The translations under genes and the position numbers were made by a program. From Oceanobacillus_B kapialis (GTDB taxonomy: Bacteria > Bacillota > Bacilli > Bacillales > Amphibacillaceae): a stretch of DNA of 64,000 nt. This document shows positions 1 to 8,237 of this stretch, piece after piece. The stretch is taken from NCBI RefSeq assembly GCF_042685265.1, contig NZ_JBHUMX010000041.1, one strand, 5' to 3'. Within the stretch, counting starts at the first letter, position 1; each line of letters opens with the position of its first letter. The notes under the pieces were generated by a model. That model had not been told where the DNA came from, did no database searches, and saw only the letters and a program-made list of their open reading frames with translations.

Positions 1-156
1 CTTAAGGCCTCCCTCTCTTAGTTTCCAATCTATCGGGTTAATGGAGGTGGCATGAAGTTCGACTAAGACCTGATTATCGTCAGGTGTCGGGATGGGGAAG
101 GTTTCTTCCTGAAGTTTATCTGCTGATCCGTATTCATGAATAACAATTGCTTTCAT
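1..156 (-). CDS. MDR-family NAD(P)-dependent oxidoreductase (partial, N-terminus)
   Basis: This is the N-terminal 52 residues of a gene running off the left edge. The protein begins MKAIVIHEYG and contains PDDNQVLVELHATSINPIDW, the GroES-like amino-terminal signature of medium-chain zinc-type alcohol dehydrogenase / quinone oxidoreductase proteins. The start ATG (154-156) is preceded on the minus strand by an AGAAGGGTG Shine-Dalgarno. The NAD(P)-binding Rossmann half is outside the window, so cofactor and substrate cannot be read. The Asn-Pro-x-Asp motif without a nearby zinc-ligand Cys favours the quinone-oxidoreductase branch. It diverges from the glycosylase gene to its right. Confidence 0.85.
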   Translation of the reverse strand, partial: MKAIVIHEYGSADKLQEETFPIPTPDDNQVLVELHATSINPIDWKLREGGLK

Positions 157-236
157 TTAACACCCTTCTTTCTTTATAATGTTCACAGTACTACTTTTCC
201 CTGAAATAGTTGAGTCTAAGCATGGAGGTGTCCAGT

Positions 237-741
237 TTGCAGAAAAAGCTCTCATCGTTTGCTCCGGTATTACCAACAAATCCAAAAGTCTTAATTCTTG
301 GCTCGATGCCGGGCGGGAAATCACTTGAAAAGCAAGAGTACTATGGTAATCCAAGAAATCATTTTTGGGAAGATCCTATTTAAATTATTTCAGCAATCTC
401 CAATAGATAATTATGAAGAAAAGTTGTGTTTTGTTAAAGGAAAAGGAATTGCTCTTTGGGATACAATTGGTAAATGTTACCGAGAGGGAAGCCTTGATGC
501 AAATATAGTAGAGGAAGAACCAAACAACATTATTGAACTGACAGAGAATTTTCCATCTATAAAACTGATTGCTTGTAATGGTGGAAAGGCTTATGAAACA
601 TTTAAACGTAATTTTTCCCAGGGTCAGTTTGCGGGTATTGATGTCATAAAGTTACCTTCTACGAGCCCTATACCAGGAAGATACACAAAGACCTTCGATG
701 GAAAAGTAGAAGAGTGGAAGAAAATTTTGGACTATTTATAA
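237..741 (+). pseudogene. DNA-deoxyinosine (hypoxanthine) glycosylase, frameshifted
   Basis: Two overlapping frames together give one uracil-DNA-glycosylase-fold protein. The first runs from TTG 237 (SD GGAGGTG at 224-230) and reads LILGSMPGGKSLEKQEYYG then NPRNHFW, the family's N-terminal active-site region. The second carries KILFKLFQQ..., LIACNGGKAYETF and LPSTSPIPGRYT to the stop at 739-741. The frames join at the G run 367-369: removing one G gives the continuous NHFWKILF of intact homologues. The intact protein would be about 167 aa, normal for the hypoxanthine-DNA glycosylase subfamily (excision of deaminated adenine). It is either a true frameshift or a one-base sequencing error; the rest of the protein shows no decay, which favours a recent event or an error. 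Confidence 0.82.
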
Positions 742-835
742 AGTGAAACTTTATTTGGTGGGGGCTACCCTTCTCCCCACTTAGAAAACTTGATGCTTTT
801 CACATTCTCGAAGTGAGGGGCTTACTGCCAGTTAA
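738..835 (+). repeat. Dispersed intergenic repeat, copy 1 (AAAGTGAAACTT element)
   Basis: Begins with AAAGTGAAACTT and ATTTGGTGGGGG over the glycosylase stop codon and ends with TACTGCCAGTTAA. The same two blocks, in the same relative order but inverted, occur at 62051-62143, and the first 27 bp recur inverted at 41184-41210. The centre can fold (GGTGGGGgctACCCTTCTCCCCAC). Function unknown; it could be a terminator-like or MITE-like repeat. Confidence 0.6.
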
Positions 836-862
836 ACGGAAGGTTGTTTACAGGAGGTAAGG

Positions 863-946
863 ATGAGGAATACAGATGTTAAATATGTGTTACAGCTTGA
901 AGATAAAAGTAGCGGCTTAACAGCTGTTATGGTAGGATTTAAGTAA
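863..946 (+). CDS. Small ORF (27 aa), uncertain
   Basis: A 27-codon ORF (MRNTDVKYVLQLEDKSSG...) with a very good Shine-Dalgarno (AGGAGGTAAGG) just upstream, right after repeat copy 1. No family recognised and no membrane segment. It may be a real small protein or the 5' relic of a longer gene: the peptide has coding-like composition but stops abruptly. The following 100 bp lead into the holin-like toxin locus on the other strand. Confidence 0.25.
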   Translation: MRNTDVKYVLQLEDKSSGLTAVMVGFK

Positions 947-1062
947 AGTAACATGTGAAATTTTGCCACTTTCGTATAAAAAAGCAAGACGAATATTTTA
1001 TGGGTTGAGAAAATACTATTTAAGTGGTGATTTTATTTGCTGAACGTTGCCCCCCAGAAAGC

Positions 1063-1088
1063 GATCCGCAAGCGGCAACTTGCGGATC
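1063..1088 (-). terminator. Hairpin at the 3' end of the holin-like toxin mRNA
   Basis: Perfect 10-bp inverted repeat GATCCGCAAG / CTTGCGGATC with a 6-nt loop, about 75 bp after the toxin stop on the minus strand. Hol_Tox loci typically end in such a stem, and the antisense antitoxin RNA usually overlaps this 3' region. No long U tract follows. Confidence 0.55.
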
Positions 1089-1162
1089 GGACAGCTATCC
1101 TCTATGGGTGAGGCGACTTCTTTAAACGAAAAAGTAATGTTCCCGTCCGTCGGCAGGGGTGC

Positions 1163-1249
1163 TTACTTTTTTTCTCGGCTGTTAACAATTAACAATACGA
1201 GAGTGGCAAACATAAACATCAACTGTAGAGTTGAGTCAATGGGAATCAT
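1163..1249 (-). CDS. Putative holin-like toxin (Hol_Tox family, type I TA)
   Basis: A 28-aa peptide: MIPIDSTLQLMFMFATLV then LLIVNSREKK. The layout is a short polar start, one hydrophobic helix with the LQLMxxFAtLvl pattern, and a charged C-terminus. This is the hallmark of the small Hol_Tox / TxpA-like membrane toxins of Bacillaceae and Listeria. A strong SD (AAAGGAG) lies 7 nt upstream of the ATG. The toxin mRNA continues through a conserved-looking 3' tail to the hairpin at 1063-1088. In characterised relatives, translation is blocked by a convergent antisense RNA; here that RNA would be transcribed from the plus strand across 1060-1250, but I cannot define its promoter. Family assignment rests on pattern recognition, not a search. 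Confidence 0.72.
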   Translation of the reverse strand: MIPIDSTLQLMFMFATLVLLIVNSREKK

Positions 1250-1653
1250 GTTTTCAACTCCTTTCCCTGAATTTTTGTCGCCAAGTAAAAGAAGTACTTC
1301 TACAGCTTTGACCGAAGCTCACCCTGCATAGACTGTCCCTTATAGTATACAACAAATAAACAGAAAATAGCCTATAATTTACAGAAAATGGTACAATATT
1401 CTCATTATTATTTATGTTGGGTAGAATTACCCTCAGCTCCATTTAGTGTCGCAAAATGAGCCTTTAGTTTAATATTCCACGTGCAGTTTTTGTAAGAGAG
1501 GCAGAGAAAAAATTGTTGTTTGTAAAATGAACCACGTTTCTATCGTTAATTCGGTATGGGCGTGGTATTTTAATATCCATTGGGGAAGATTACGGGTAAC
1601 TCATTGAGGTGTAGTGAAATGGGGTATTTAAAACGGTGGTCAATCAGGACGCT
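1250..1653. other. Intergenic region upstream of the toxin, no gene seen
   Basis: AT-rich, with many stops in all frames. It should hold the toxin promoter on the minus strand (a TATACT box lies near 1337-1342). A dyad ACCACG...CGTGGT at about 1530-1575, followed by ATTTT, may be a terminator. No recognisable gene. Confidence 0.4.
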
Positions 1654-1800
1654 GTGCAATTGATTAGTGGAGCAGTGCCATCGACCAAGAGAGTTGCGCA
1701 ATCGACCAGAGGAGCTGCACAATCAACCAGAGGAGCAGTGCCATTGACCACGAGAGCTGCACAATCAACCAGAGGAGCATTCCAATCAACCACGATAGTC
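1654..1800. repeat. Minisatellite: seven tandem 21-bp units
   Basis: Seven back-to-back 21-bp imperfect repeats (units start at 1654, 1675, 1696, 1717, 1738, 1759 and 1780) of the type GCACAATCAACCAGAGGAGC plus one base. Units 4 and 6 are identical. Because 21 is a multiple of three, all frames stay open: one plus frame reads AQSTRGA repeats, and one minus frame reads hydrophobic LLWLIVQ-like repeats. Neither has a convincing start, so I treat this as a DNA repeat. Confidence 0.9.
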
Positions 1801-1891
1801 GAATCAGCTTACAACCCACATAGAAACTAACAAATCATACATAATTAACTGAAAGATTTTTATTATGAACCCAAAATTGGAGGATCCTTAC

Positions 1892-2728
1892 ATGAATAAG
1901 TTAGTATTGCAAACAGATTTTGGTACGAGCGATGGGGCTGTAAGTGCAATGTATGGGGTAGCAATCTCCGTCAACGCAAACTTGAGCATATTCGATCTTA
2001 CGCATGATATTCCCACGTTTAATATATGGGAAGCATCCTATCGATTACAGCAAACCGTTTCGTATTGGCCAGAAGAAACAGTGTTCGTATCAGTTGTAGA
2101 CCCAGGGGTTGGTTCGGATCGATTAAGTGCCGTTGTAAAAACAGAGGCCAATCAATATATCGTCACCCCAGATAATGGAACACTAACCCATATTAAGCAT
2201 CACATTGGGATAAAAGAAGTAAGAAAGATTGATGAAACGATAAACAGATTGCCAAAATCAGGGGAGTCTTATACTTTCCATGGGCGTGATGTGTACGCCT
2301 ATACTGGTGCGAGACTTGCTTCAAAGGTTATAACTTTTGAGCAGGTTGGCCCTGTCCTTAAAGTAGAGGATATTGTGGAATTGCCTAGACCAGTAGCCTA
2401 TACTGAAGCTAATACCATCTATGGAAATATCGATATACTTGATATTCGTTTTGGAAACCTTTGGACAAACATTAGTCGAACTATATGTGAGGAAGTAAGC
2501 ATGAAATATGGAGAGTTGATGGAAGTTACCATCATGCATCATGACAAAGAAGTCTATAAAGGTGGGATGATTTTTGGGCGGTCCTTTTCTGATAGTCGAT
2601 TAGGGGAACCGGTGGTGTATGTAAATTCACTGGATAATCTTGCGGTTGCCATAAATCAAGGATCCTTTGCTGAAACTTATCAAATTGAAACTGGGCTAAA
2701 TTGGATGATACGTATTCGCAAAACTTAG
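1892..2728 (+). CDS. SAM hydroxide adenosyltransferase (DUF62/SalL-like)
   Basis: 278 aa, of the fluorinase/chlorinase-fold DUF62 family. Characterised bacterial members split S-adenosylmethionine with water into adenosine and methionine. Visible family motifs are LQTDFGTSDGAVSAMYG at the N-terminus, DLTHDIP, VSVVDPGVGS, TPDNGTL and FHGRDVYAYTGA; the C-terminal beta domain carries the IDxxDxRFGNLWTNIS substrate-pocket motif. I chose ATG 1892 because SD GGAGG lies 9 nt upstream; an in-frame ATG at 1865 has no SD. It probably forms its own unit, with the hydrolase 58 bp downstream possibly cotranscribed. Physiological role in Bacillaceae is unclear (SAM recycling or scavenging). Confidence 0.9.
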   Translation: MNKLVLQTDFGTSDGAVSAMYGVAISVNANLSIFDLTHDIPTFNIWEASYRLQQTVSYWPEETVFVSVVDPGVGSDRLSAVVKTEANQYIVTPDNGTLTHIKHHIGIKEVRKIDETINRLPKSGESYTFHGRDVYAYTGARLASKVITFEQVGPVLKVEDIVELPRPVAYTEANTIYGNIDILDIRFGNLWTNISRTICEEVSMKYGELMEVTIMHHDKEVYKGGMIFGRSFSDSRLGEPVVYVNSLDNLAVAINQGSFAETYQIETGLNWMIRIRKT

Positions 2729-2786
2729 ACGATCGATTATAATGGAGACTATTAATGAAAAGACTGTAGAGTTGGAGGTTTGTTTT

Positions 2787-4091
2787 ATGAGTTGGAAAAA
2801 TACGTTTTACGAAAAGTTAATGAAGACATATAACAAAAAATTAAATGTGGACGGTGTTTCGGGAGAAAGGATGGCAACAAGGTTAGCAGCCCTATCGGAA
2901 ATTGGCCTTACTACAGATAATGGCTCTAATCGTCCTGGATATTCCAAGGAAGAGAAGCAAGCCAAAGATTTGGTCGCAAGATGGATGACAGAAGCTGGAC
3001 TGGAAGTACATCACGATGAGGCGGGGAATGTCTTTGGCCGACTAGCCGGTAAAAACAACCATTTGCCCGCGGTTTTAAGTGGCTCTCATGTGGATAGTGT
3101 GCCGAATGGGGGGCATTTCGATGGTCCCTTAGGGGTGCTGGCAGCTCTTGAAGTGGCCCAAGCCTGGAAAGATACAGGCTACCAACCGGAAAAACCTTAT
3201 GAAGTAGTTATTTTTAGTGATGAAGAAGGGGCCCGGTTTAATGGCGGTTTTAATGGCAGTGAAGGTATGATGGGTTTTGGAAGTTTGGAAGAGAAAAAGA
3301 AATTAGTAGATAGTGAAGGGAAATCGTTTTCCAAAGTACTTGAGGAAGTTGGATTAACGGCAGAGAAATATCCGGAAGCAAAACGCGCGGAAAGTACAAT
3401 TGACATGTTTGTTGAAGTTCATATTGAGCAGGGGAAACGCTTGGAAAAAGAAAACCTTTCTTGTGGGGTCGTCACAGGAATTGCAGGGCCGTGCTGGTTG
3501 GAAGTCACGTTTTCTGGAGAAGCCGGTCACGCGGGAAATACCCCGATGAACGACAGAAAAGATGCCCTTGTAGCAGCCTCCGCATTTATTACAAATATCG
3601 CCACATTGCCAGCACAGGTAAGTGATAGTGCTGTAGCGACAGTTGGAAAGCTACACGTCGAACCGAACGGCGTAAATGTGATTCCAGGAGAAGTCACGCT
3701 TTATGTAGATATTCGGGATATCCATAAAGAAACCCGGGATAAATTAATTGATTTAGTCAAACAATCAGGAGAACAAATAGCATCTGACTATCATACATCC
3801 ATTGTTTTTAATGAAACAATGCGTGTCTCACCTGTCCCTATTGAGGAGAAAAAACAAAATTTACTAGAAGAAGCGATTCTTGCTCACGATTTACCAGCAT
3901 ATCGGCTGCCAAGTGGTGCTGGTCATGATGCGATGATCGTAGGAGAGAAAATACCGGTTGCCATGCTCTTTACCAAAAGTATTAACGGTGTGAGCCACCA
4001 TCCTGCTGAATGGTCTGAACTAACAGATTGCGTGCAAACTGTTCACGTTCTGAAAACGTTTATTGAAAAGTTACAACAACAGGGAGCATAG
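2787..4091 (+). CDS. M20-family Zn-dependent carbamoylase / allantoate amidohydrolase
   Basis: 434 aa, of the hydantoinase/carbamoylase branch of peptidase family M20. It would hydrolyse an N-carbamoyl-amino acid or allantoate. The binuclear-metal ligands are visible in order: SGSHVDSV (His), GGHFDGPLG (Asp bridge), FSDEEGARF (Glu), EVHIEQGKRLE (His) and, near the C-terminus, GVSHHPAEW (His). The dimerisation/lid domain with GEAGHAGNTPMNDRKDAL and NVIPGEV lies between. ATG 2787 has SD TTGGAGG; an upstream in-frame ATG (2742) lacks one. The HK gene starts 3 bp after the stop, so expression may be linked. Substrate cannot be decided from sequence alone. Confidence 0.9.
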   Translation: MSWKNTFYEKLMKTYNKKLNVDGVSGERMATRLAALSEIGLTTDNGSNRPGYSKEEKQAKDLVARWMTEAGLEVHHDEAGNVFGRLAGKNNHLPAVLSGSHVDSVPNGGHFDGPLGVLAALEVAQAWKDTGYQPEKPYEVVIFSDEEGARFNGGFNGSEGMMGFGSLEEKKKLVDSEGKSFSKVLEEVGLTAEKYPEAKRAESTIDMFVEVHIEQGKRLEKENLSCGVVTGIAGPCWLEVTFSGEAGHAGNTPMNDRKDALVAASAFITNIATLPAQVSDSAVATVGKLHVEPNGVNVIPGEVTLYVDIRDIHKETRDKLIDLVKQSGEQIASDYHTSIVFNETMRVSPVPIEEKKQNLLEEAILAHDLPAYRLPSGAGHDAMIVGEKIPVAMLFTKSINGVSHHPAEWSELTDCVQTVHVLKTFIEKLQQQGA

Positions 4092-4094
4092 GAA

Positions 4095-5180
4095 GTGAAG
4101 GTTTTCTGGATCCGATTTAGTCTGCTTAGTATAGTATGGATGTGCCTGATTATCTTAGGTAGTAATCAGGTTCCAAACAGCATTTTATTCTTCGCAGCTT
4201 CATTAGCAGTATTCTTTTTTATTTCGATTGGAAAATTGCCTGAAATTCTATATTTTGTTCTGCATATACTAGGAATGATCCATTTATTAACAGTAGGTAG
4301 TGAAACTGTTTTCTGGTCTATGGCACTTTTTTTCCTTTATTCGCTTGATGCTACGTTTCGGCTAAAACGAATGAATTCGAGTATTATTTCACTTGTTGGT
4401 TTAATGCTATCCCTATTTTCGCTTTTAAAGTTTGAAAAGTTAGAAGTAGAATCGTTCTTAACACTTATTATGTTTTACATTTTAATTGATAGAGTCTCGA
4501 AAATGGTTTCAGAAAGAAAGGACATGCGAGAACTATATGACCAGTTGCGCGCTGAATATCGTTCCATGAAGCGAATAAATCTTATGACGGAACGAGATGC
4601 AAGGCTGGAAGAGAGAACCAAAATTGCTCGGGATATCCATGACTCTGTAGGACATCGACTAACAGCGTTAATTATGAAATTGGAGATGCTCTCCATCCAA
4701 CATGAAAATAATGAGTATGCTGAGTTGAAGCGCATGGCAACGGAGAGTCTAGAGGAAACAAGACAGGCAGTACGTGCGCTAAATTTAGAAGAAAATGAGG
4801 GGCTTGCTACCGTTGTTCATTTAATACGCAAGCTCGAGGCAGAGAGTCATATTATGGTGCAATTTACGATGAAACAAGGTGTTTTATCCATCCCGCTTTC
4901 CAATGAGAAGAGTGTGGTATTATATCGCGTCATTCAAGAAGCTCTCACGAATGCAATGCGTCATGCGCAAACGAGGGAGGTTCGCGTTACGCTTGGAAAA
5001 TCGGCGACAGGGTCTGTTTCCTTTGAAATTGAGAATATGATACATAAGGCAGCAGCATTTGAAGAAGGCTTTGGTCTTACCATGATGAGAAAGCGTGTCG
5101 ATGAGGTGAATGGAAGCTTGGAAATATTACAAACTACTAATCAGTTTATTGTTTCAGGAACGATTCCAAGCGGGAGTTAG
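4095..5180 (+). CDS. NarL-class sensor histidine kinase (LnrJ-like)
   Basis: 361 aa from GTG. The first ~140 residues hold about five hydrophobic segments with very short loops and no extracellular sensor domain, so it probably senses within the membrane. A coiled linker follows, then a HisKA_3 dimerisation domain with the phospho-acceptor in ERTKIARDIHDSVGH (His at about residue 182). The C-terminal HATPase_c has IQEALTNAMRHAQ and a G box FEEGFGLTMMRKRV. It starts 3 bp after the hydrolase and is followed 10 bp later by its response regulator. Gene order HK-RR-ATPase-permease-permease matches B. subtilis lnrJKLMN (linearmycin and other membrane-active polyene stress), so this kinase likely detects membrane-active compounds and turns on the adjacent transporter. 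Confidence 0.9.
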   Translation: MKVFWIRFSLLSIVWMCLIILGSNQVPNSILFFAASLAVFFFISIGKLPEILYFVLHILGMIHLLTVGSETVFWSMALFFLYSLDATFRLKRMNSSIISLVGLMLSLFSLLKFEKLEVESFLTLIMFYILIDRVSKMVSERKDMRELYDQLRAEYRSMKRINLMTERDARLEERTKIARDIHDSVGHRLTALIMKLEMLSIQHENNEYAELKRMATESLEETRQAVRALNLEENEGLATVVHLIRKLEAESHIMVQFTMKQGVLSIPLSNEKSVVLYRVIQEALTNAMRHAQTREVRVTLGKSATGSVSFEIENMIHKAAAFEEGFGLTMMRKRVDEVNGSLEILQTTNQFIVSGTIPSGS

Positions 5181-5190
5181 GGGGGGAAGC

Positions 5191-5826
5191 ATGGAAGTAT
5201 TACTTGTTGAGGATCAAGCTATTGTAAGACAAGGGCTTAAAGTGATATTGGAACAGGATGAACAAATAACCGTTTCTCATGAAGCTTCGAACGGACAGGA
5301 AGCAATTGAAGTGATGGAAAAACACCTGATCGATTTTGTTATGATGGATGTAAGAATGCCTGTAATGAATGGAATTGAGGCGACAAGAATCATTAAAGAA
5401 AGATGGCCCCATGTAAAAATATTAATACTAACTACCTTCAACGATGATACTTATGCAGTAGAAGCGCTCCGACAAGGCGCAGATGGTTTTTTGCTCAAAA
5501 CATCGGAAACAGAAAAATTAATCAGCGCTATACATAGCTGTATGAGGGGCGGAATTAGCCTGCACGAAGAAGTAGCCGCAAAGGTGATGCCTAAACTTTT
5601 AGAACGGTCAGCGGAAACACCCCGTTCAGATATTTCTTTATCCGACAGAGAACTTGCCATAACAAAACTGGTGGGAGAAGGGCGAACGAATAAGGAAATT
5701 GCAACAGCCTTATTTTTATCTGTAGGTACTGTGAAAAACCACTTAACGCATATTCTCCAAAAAACCGGACTTCGTGACCGCACCCAGCTAGCCATTTTTG
5801 CAGTGAAGCATGATCTATCTGATTAA
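5191..5826 (+). CDS. NarL/LuxR-family response regulator (LnrK-like)
   Basis: 211 aa. The receiver domain (1-120) has acidic pocket residues Glu7/Asp8, phospho-acceptor Asp53 in MMDVRMPVMNG, a Thr in ILTTF and the conserved Lys in FLLKTS. The C-terminal LuxR-type HTH spans LSDRELAITKLVGEG, TNKEIATALFLSVGTVKNH and the recognition helix. ATG 5191 is preceded by GGGGGGAA; an upstream in-frame start would lie inside the kinase gene. It is encoded with its kinase. The 216-bp gap to the ABC ATPase gene is where it would be expected to bind. Confidence 0.93.
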   Translation: MEVLLVEDQAIVRQGLKVILEQDEQITVSHEASNGQEAIEVMEKHLIDFVMMDVRMPVMNGIEATRIIKERWPHVKILILTTFNDDTYAVEALRQGADGFLLKTSETEKLISAIHSCMRGGISLHEEVAAKVMPKLLERSAETPRSDISLSDRELAITKLVGEGRTNKEIATALFLSVGTVKNHLTHILQKTGLRDRTQLAIFAVKHDLSD

Positions 5827-6042
5827 ACAATTGAGTTCTCCTTTGTGGGAGCTTTTTTATTTTATGTAATTTTTGCGTAACTAGATTTGATGCCAGAAAT
5901 GGTCACTTCCAGCTCAGCGTGCGGTCCAGCTCTGGTTCATAAAAAGTGACGCAGGTCACACGGCAAAGTAGGAGAATATGACTGTAGACAGTATGCTGCC
6001 AAAATGAATTGCATTATGATTAGATGTGAGGAGGCGAGTTAT
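5827..6042. promoter_or_regulatory. Intergenic region between regulator and transporter
   Basis: A weak dyad (GTTCTCCtttgtGGGAGC then TTTTTT, about 5834-5857) follows the regulator stop and may be a partial terminator. The region then contains CCAGCTCAGC / CCAGCTCTGG repeats and GTGACGCAGGTCAC, a good 14-bp dyad at about 5947-5960 that could be an operator. This is the logical control region for the transporter genes, but no experimentally known site is recognised. Confidence 0.35.
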
Positions 6043-6975
6043 GTGCTGGAATTAGTTGAGTTATCAAAGAAGTTCAAGCAGCTTTATGCTGTAAAAAGTT
6101 TAAATATGTTTGTGGAACGTGGAGAAATAATTGGCCTGTTAGGCCCTAATGGTGCTGGGAAGTCTACAGCTATTTCGATGATATCTTCGTTAGCGGCACC
6201 TACAGCAGGGGATGTTCGATTTCATAACAAAAGCATTTTAAAGAATGCGGGGGAATTCCGCGAAATCGTTGGCATGGTCCCCCAGGAAATCGCATTATAT
6301 ACAGATCTTACAGCGGAGGAGAATTTGCAGTTCTTTGGAAGGATGTACCGGCTAAAAGGGTCAATCTTAAAAAGTAAAATTGAGGAGATCCTTCATTTGG
6401 TGGGTCTAACCGAAAGAAGAAAAGATGTCGTAAAAACCTTCTCAGGAGGGATGAAGCGGCGACTTAATATTGGTGTGGCCTTGCTTCATAATCCAGAGCT
6501 CATTATTATGGATGAACCAACAGTAGGCATTGACCCACAATCCCGTAATTATATTCTCGAAACTGTAAAGCGATTAAATCAGGAAAGAGATATGACGGTC
6601 ATCTATACGAGTCATTACATGGAAGAAGTAGAATTTCTTTGTGATCGCATCTATATCATGGACCAAGGGAACCTTATTGCTTCGGGTACAAATGAAGAAA
6701 TTAAACGAATTTTATCTGCAGAAAAAACAATTTTGATAAAAGGTGAGCAGCTGAACGATCAGTTTATCTCTTCATTGCAGGAACACCCACTTGTTAATCG
6801 TATAACGACTGCTGATAAGCAAGTGACACTAATGGTTGCAAAGGAAGTAAGTATGTTTGCAGAATTAACGAAGCTTGCTGAACAGGCGGGGATCGACTTA
6901 ACCTCGGTTCATAATAAAACTCCTACCCTGGAGGATGTGTTTTTACATCTGACAGGTCGTGCTCTAAGGGATTAG
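6043..6975 (+). CDS. ABC transporter ATP-binding protein (LnrL-like)
   Basis: 310 aa, DRA/CcmA-type ATPase. Walker A GPNGAGKS (residues 34-41), Q-loop MVPQE, signature FSGGMKRRL, Walker B LIIMDEPTVGID, and H-loop YTSHYMEE. The C-terminal ~80 residues form the DUF4162-like extension common in drug/lipid exporters. I chose GTG 6043 because SD GAGGAGG is 8 nt upstream and the length then matches LnrL (about 310 aa); an in-frame ATG at 6004 has no SD. It would energise the two ABC-2 permeases that follow, 11 bp downstream and then overlapping. Confidence 0.93.
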   Translation: MLELVELSKKFKQLYAVKSLNMFVERGEIIGLLGPNGAGKSTAISMISSLAAPTAGDVRFHNKSILKNAGEFREIVGMVPQEIALYTDLTAEENLQFFGRMYRLKGSILKSKIEEILHLVGLTERRKDVVKTFSGGMKRRLNIGVALLHNPELIIMDEPTVGIDPQSRNYILETVKRLNQERDMTVIYTSHYMEEVEFLCDRIYIMDQGNLIASGTNEEIKRILSAEKTILIKGEQLNDQFISSLQEHPLVNRITTADKQVTLMVAKEVSMFAELTKLAEQAGIDLTSVHNKTPTLEDVFLHLTGRALRD

Positions 6976-6986
6976 GGGGAGTTACT

Positions 6987-8237
6987 ATGTTAGGTCAAAT
7001 TTTTAAGAAACAAGCGTTGTTATTGCTCCGTAATCCTGTTCAGTTACTACTACTAGTTGGGTTACCAATCATCCTTATTTTAATACTTGGTGTAGCATTA
7101 AGTAGCTTCATGAACGGGGAAGCCCCGGTTATTCAAGTAAAGCTCGGTCTAGTAGAGCAAGCGGAGGAGAGTGCTCAACTAGAACAGTTTACAGCGGAAC
7201 AGAAGGAGCTGCCAGCAGAAGTATTCAATGAGATGGAAAGTATGCTACCAATACAGTTGTTAAAAGAGGAAGTGTTTGGCAGTGAGGAAGTCAAAGAATT
7301 TATAACCGTAGAAGAAATAGCTCCAAACAAAATGGAAGATGTATTGAATGATAATACGTTTACAGCAGTAATTGAAGTTCCTGAAAATTTCACATATGAG
7401 CTATTACAGTATCTCTATTTAGGAGAACAACAACAACCTGCCCTCCAATTATATACAAATACACAGCATCAGCTCGGTGCAAGTATTGTAGAGGATATAC
7501 TCACTCAGTATCAGCAGCAACTTACGCTACAATCATTCCTAGGGGAAAACAGAATAGATGCAGCACTTCTTCAAGAAAATTTACAGAATGTAACAGCGGA
7601 TGTCTCCGCCCTGGAACAACAACAACCTGTTAGTTCGAAAGATTACTATACAATTGGTATGGCTGTAATGAATGTACTATTCATTGCCTCTGCTATAGGT
7701 TCTATTGCGTTTATGGAGAAAAATACATTTGTGTTTAATAGAGTTATATTAGCGAATGTTTCACACTGGGTTTATTTCTTAGGAGTCTTAATGACGGGGA
7801 TGGTTTTCGCGTTCTTACACTTACTCATTATCTTTGGATTTTCATGGATAGTTTTTGATGTTACATGGCCAGATTTGGTAGGATTTAGTCTCGTCACAAT
7901 TTCATTTGCTATTGCAGTCGGGGGGATTGCCGTGTTATTAACTGCATTGTGCTATCGCCTTCATTCTGAGGTGATTACAAATTTCTTCTCTAATATTCTT
8001 GTATCTTTAATGGCTCTGCTTGGTGGGAGTTTCTTTCCGATTGGAGATTCCTCTGCATTCATCGCCACCCTTGGAAATTTCACTCCAAACGGAGCTGGAA
8101 TGTCAGCTTACTTGAGTGTACTTCGTGGTAATGAATGGACCGAGGTAACGAATCACCTTCTCGTATTAGTCTTATTTGGTGTCATCTCTGTGATCGTAGC
8201 AGCATGGAGCTTTCCGAAAAGGGGGGCTGCGCTGTGA
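6987..8237 (+). CDS. ABC-2 type permease (LnrM-like)
   Basis: 416 aa. One membrane helix near the N-terminus (LLLLVGLPIILILILGVAL) is followed by a ~200-residue hydrophilic extracytoplasmic domain rich in Gln/Glu, then five to six helices from about residue 220 (MAVMNVLFIASAIGSIAF, VYFLGVLMTGMVFAFLHLLIIFGF, and others). This is the standard ABC2_membrane_3 layout. SD GGGGGAG precedes the ATG. It ends by overlapping the second permease gene by 4 nt (GTGA), indicating translational coupling and a heterodimeric permease. Confidence 0.9.
   Translation: MLGQIFKKQALLLLRNPVQLLLLVGLPIILILILGVALSSFMNGEAPVIQVKLGLVEQAEESAQLEQFTAEQKELPAEVFNEMESMLPIQLLKEEVFGSEEVKEFITVEEIAPNKMEDVLNDNTFTAVIEVPENFTYELLQYLYLGEQQQPALQLYTNTQHQLGASIVEDILTQYQQQLTLQSFLGENRIDAALLQENLQNVTADVSALEQQQPVSSKDYYTIGMAVMNVLFIASAIGSIAFMEKNTFVFNRVILANVSHWVYFLGVLMTGMVFAFLHLLIIFGFSWIVFDVTWPDLVGFSLVTISFAIAVGGIAVLLTALCYRLHSEVITNFFSNILVSLMALLGGSFFPIGDSSAFIATLGNFTPNGAGMSAYLSVLRGNEWTEVTNHLLVLVLFGVISVIVAAWSFPKRGAAL

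Noticed and set aside
1047..1331. 94-aa plus-strand ORF across the holin-like toxin locus
   Set aside because: It is antisense to the toxin and its 3' hairpin, has no good SD, and shows no family motif; the minus-strand small peptide explains the region better.
1654..1800. CRISPR array
   Set aside because: Units are contiguous 21-bp repeats without spacers, and no cas genes are nearby.
1636..1830. 64-aa ORF with AQSTRGA repeats
   Set aside because: Open only because the 21-bp DNA repeat keeps all frames open; no SD, low complexity.
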